Source of the DNA: Streptomyces griseomycini
Lineage (GTDB): Bacteria > Actinomycetota > Actinomycetes > Streptomycetales > Streptomycetaceae
Direction of reading: 5' to 3'
Length of the DNA stretch: 64,000 nucleotides
Assembly (NCBI RefSeq): GCF_014203535.1
Contig: NZ_JACHJI010000010.1
Span: forward strand, 124,001 to 188,000
The notes beneath the pieces were generated by a model, which made no database searches, was not told the DNA's origin, and saw only the letters and a list, made by a program, of their open reading frames with translations. Position numbers and translations under genes: made by a program. This document shows positions 63,918-64,000 of the stretch, one piece after another (position 1 is the first letter of the stretch; each line of letters begins with the position of its first letter).

Positions 63918-64000
63918 ATGAGCGAGCCCGCTACCCCGGCGGATTCCGGTGCCGCACCCGATCTGGCCGAACTGGCCAGGGTCGTCGCCCGGCAACGCGC
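63918..64000 (+). CDS. unidentified protein, 3' partial
   Basis: Only 27 codons are visible, beginning MSEPATPADSGAAPDLAELA and RVVARQR at the window edge. The start at 63918 is preceded by GTG in another frame and has no strong ribosome binding site. The Asp/Ala-rich start leading into a helix resembles the N-terminus of coiled-coil or PAS/GAF signalling proteins, but that is only an impression. Confidence 0.4.
   Translation, partial: MSEPATPADSGAAPDLAELARVVARQR

Noticed and set aside
1..64000. Insertion sequences, integrases, CRISPR arrays or prophage genes
   Set aside because: No transposase or recombinase motifs, no direct-repeat/spacer arrays and no phage structural genes were seen on either strand.

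Overview
The window is high-GC (roughly 70% or more by eye) actinobacterial DNA, almost certainly a Streptomyces chromosome. The indicators are pervasive G/C third positions with long shadow ORFs, GTG starts behind GGAGG-type ribosome binding sites, many Streptomyces-type families (DUF397 with an Xre regulator, DUF574 methyltransferase, SpoIIE-type phosphatases, a LAL regulator, an ATP-grasp RiPP pair, an actinobacterial proteasome subunit) and numerous secreted hydrolases. I found no transposase, integrase, CRISPR array, plasmid or phage gene.

Layout. 1-6.6 kb: the end of a GAF/SpoIIE phosphatase, a secreted S1 protease, a secreted lipase, a divergent glycine-tRNA-like gene facing the lipase across a shared terminator, a decayed snapalysin gene, an aldo/keto reductase and an MSMEG_6728-type protein. 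6.6-10.7 kb: cysteine-free ribosomal proteins bL36 and bL33, then a reactive-sulfur module (rhodanese, CstR-type repressor, TauE/SafE exporter, second rhodanese, CstB-like persulfide dioxygenase) with three matching palindromic operators. 10.8-20.4 kb: a five-gene branched-chain amino-acid-type ABC transporter operon, a PucR-type regulator and a large LuxR/LAL regulator. 20.6-27.9 kb: a PET-hydrolase-like cutinase, small proteins, a TPR protein, a DUF574 methyltransferase, and an Xre/DUF397 pair facing what looks like a truncated ATPase remnant. 28-32.7 kb: a five-domain Cache/PAS/GAF/PP2C/ATPase regulator, an iron-box-preceded ferredoxin reductase and a truncated lamin-tail gene. 32.7-40.9 kb: a GH65 phosphorylase, an Xre-flavin-domain fusion, a flavohemoglobin remnant, an operon of three roadblock proteins plus one further protein, and a divergent coiled-coil protein. 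41-49.4 kb: DUF1232, a graspetide precursor/maturase pair, small membrane and DUF5133 proteins, a GlxA-type regulator, an ABC exporter and two oxidoreductases. 49.6-64 kb: a Tat-exported GH64 beta-1,3-glucanase, a Nudix gene stopped by an in-frame TGA, an orphan proteasome beta subunit, two membrane glycosyltransferases, a second GH65 enzyme coupled to beta-phosphoglucomutase, a kinase, a GNAT enzyme and an RpiR-family regulator.

Themes. (i) Secreted degradation of polymers (protease, lipase, cutinase, glucanase); the protease and the glucanase share an identical 14-bp LacI-type palindrome. (ii) A compact persulfide-response regulon. (iii) Signalling through SpoIIE phosphatases, roadblock proteins and Xre/DUF397. 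(iv) Five genes look decayed (snapalysin, ATPase, lamin-tail, flavohemoglobin, Nudix), suggesting a region under relaxed selection. The most unusual items are the divergent glycine tRNA, the roadblock operon without a GTPase, the graspetide pair without an adjacent methyltransferase, and the proteasome beta subunit without an alpha partner. All calls rest on reading the sequence and recalled family knowledge; no database search was run.
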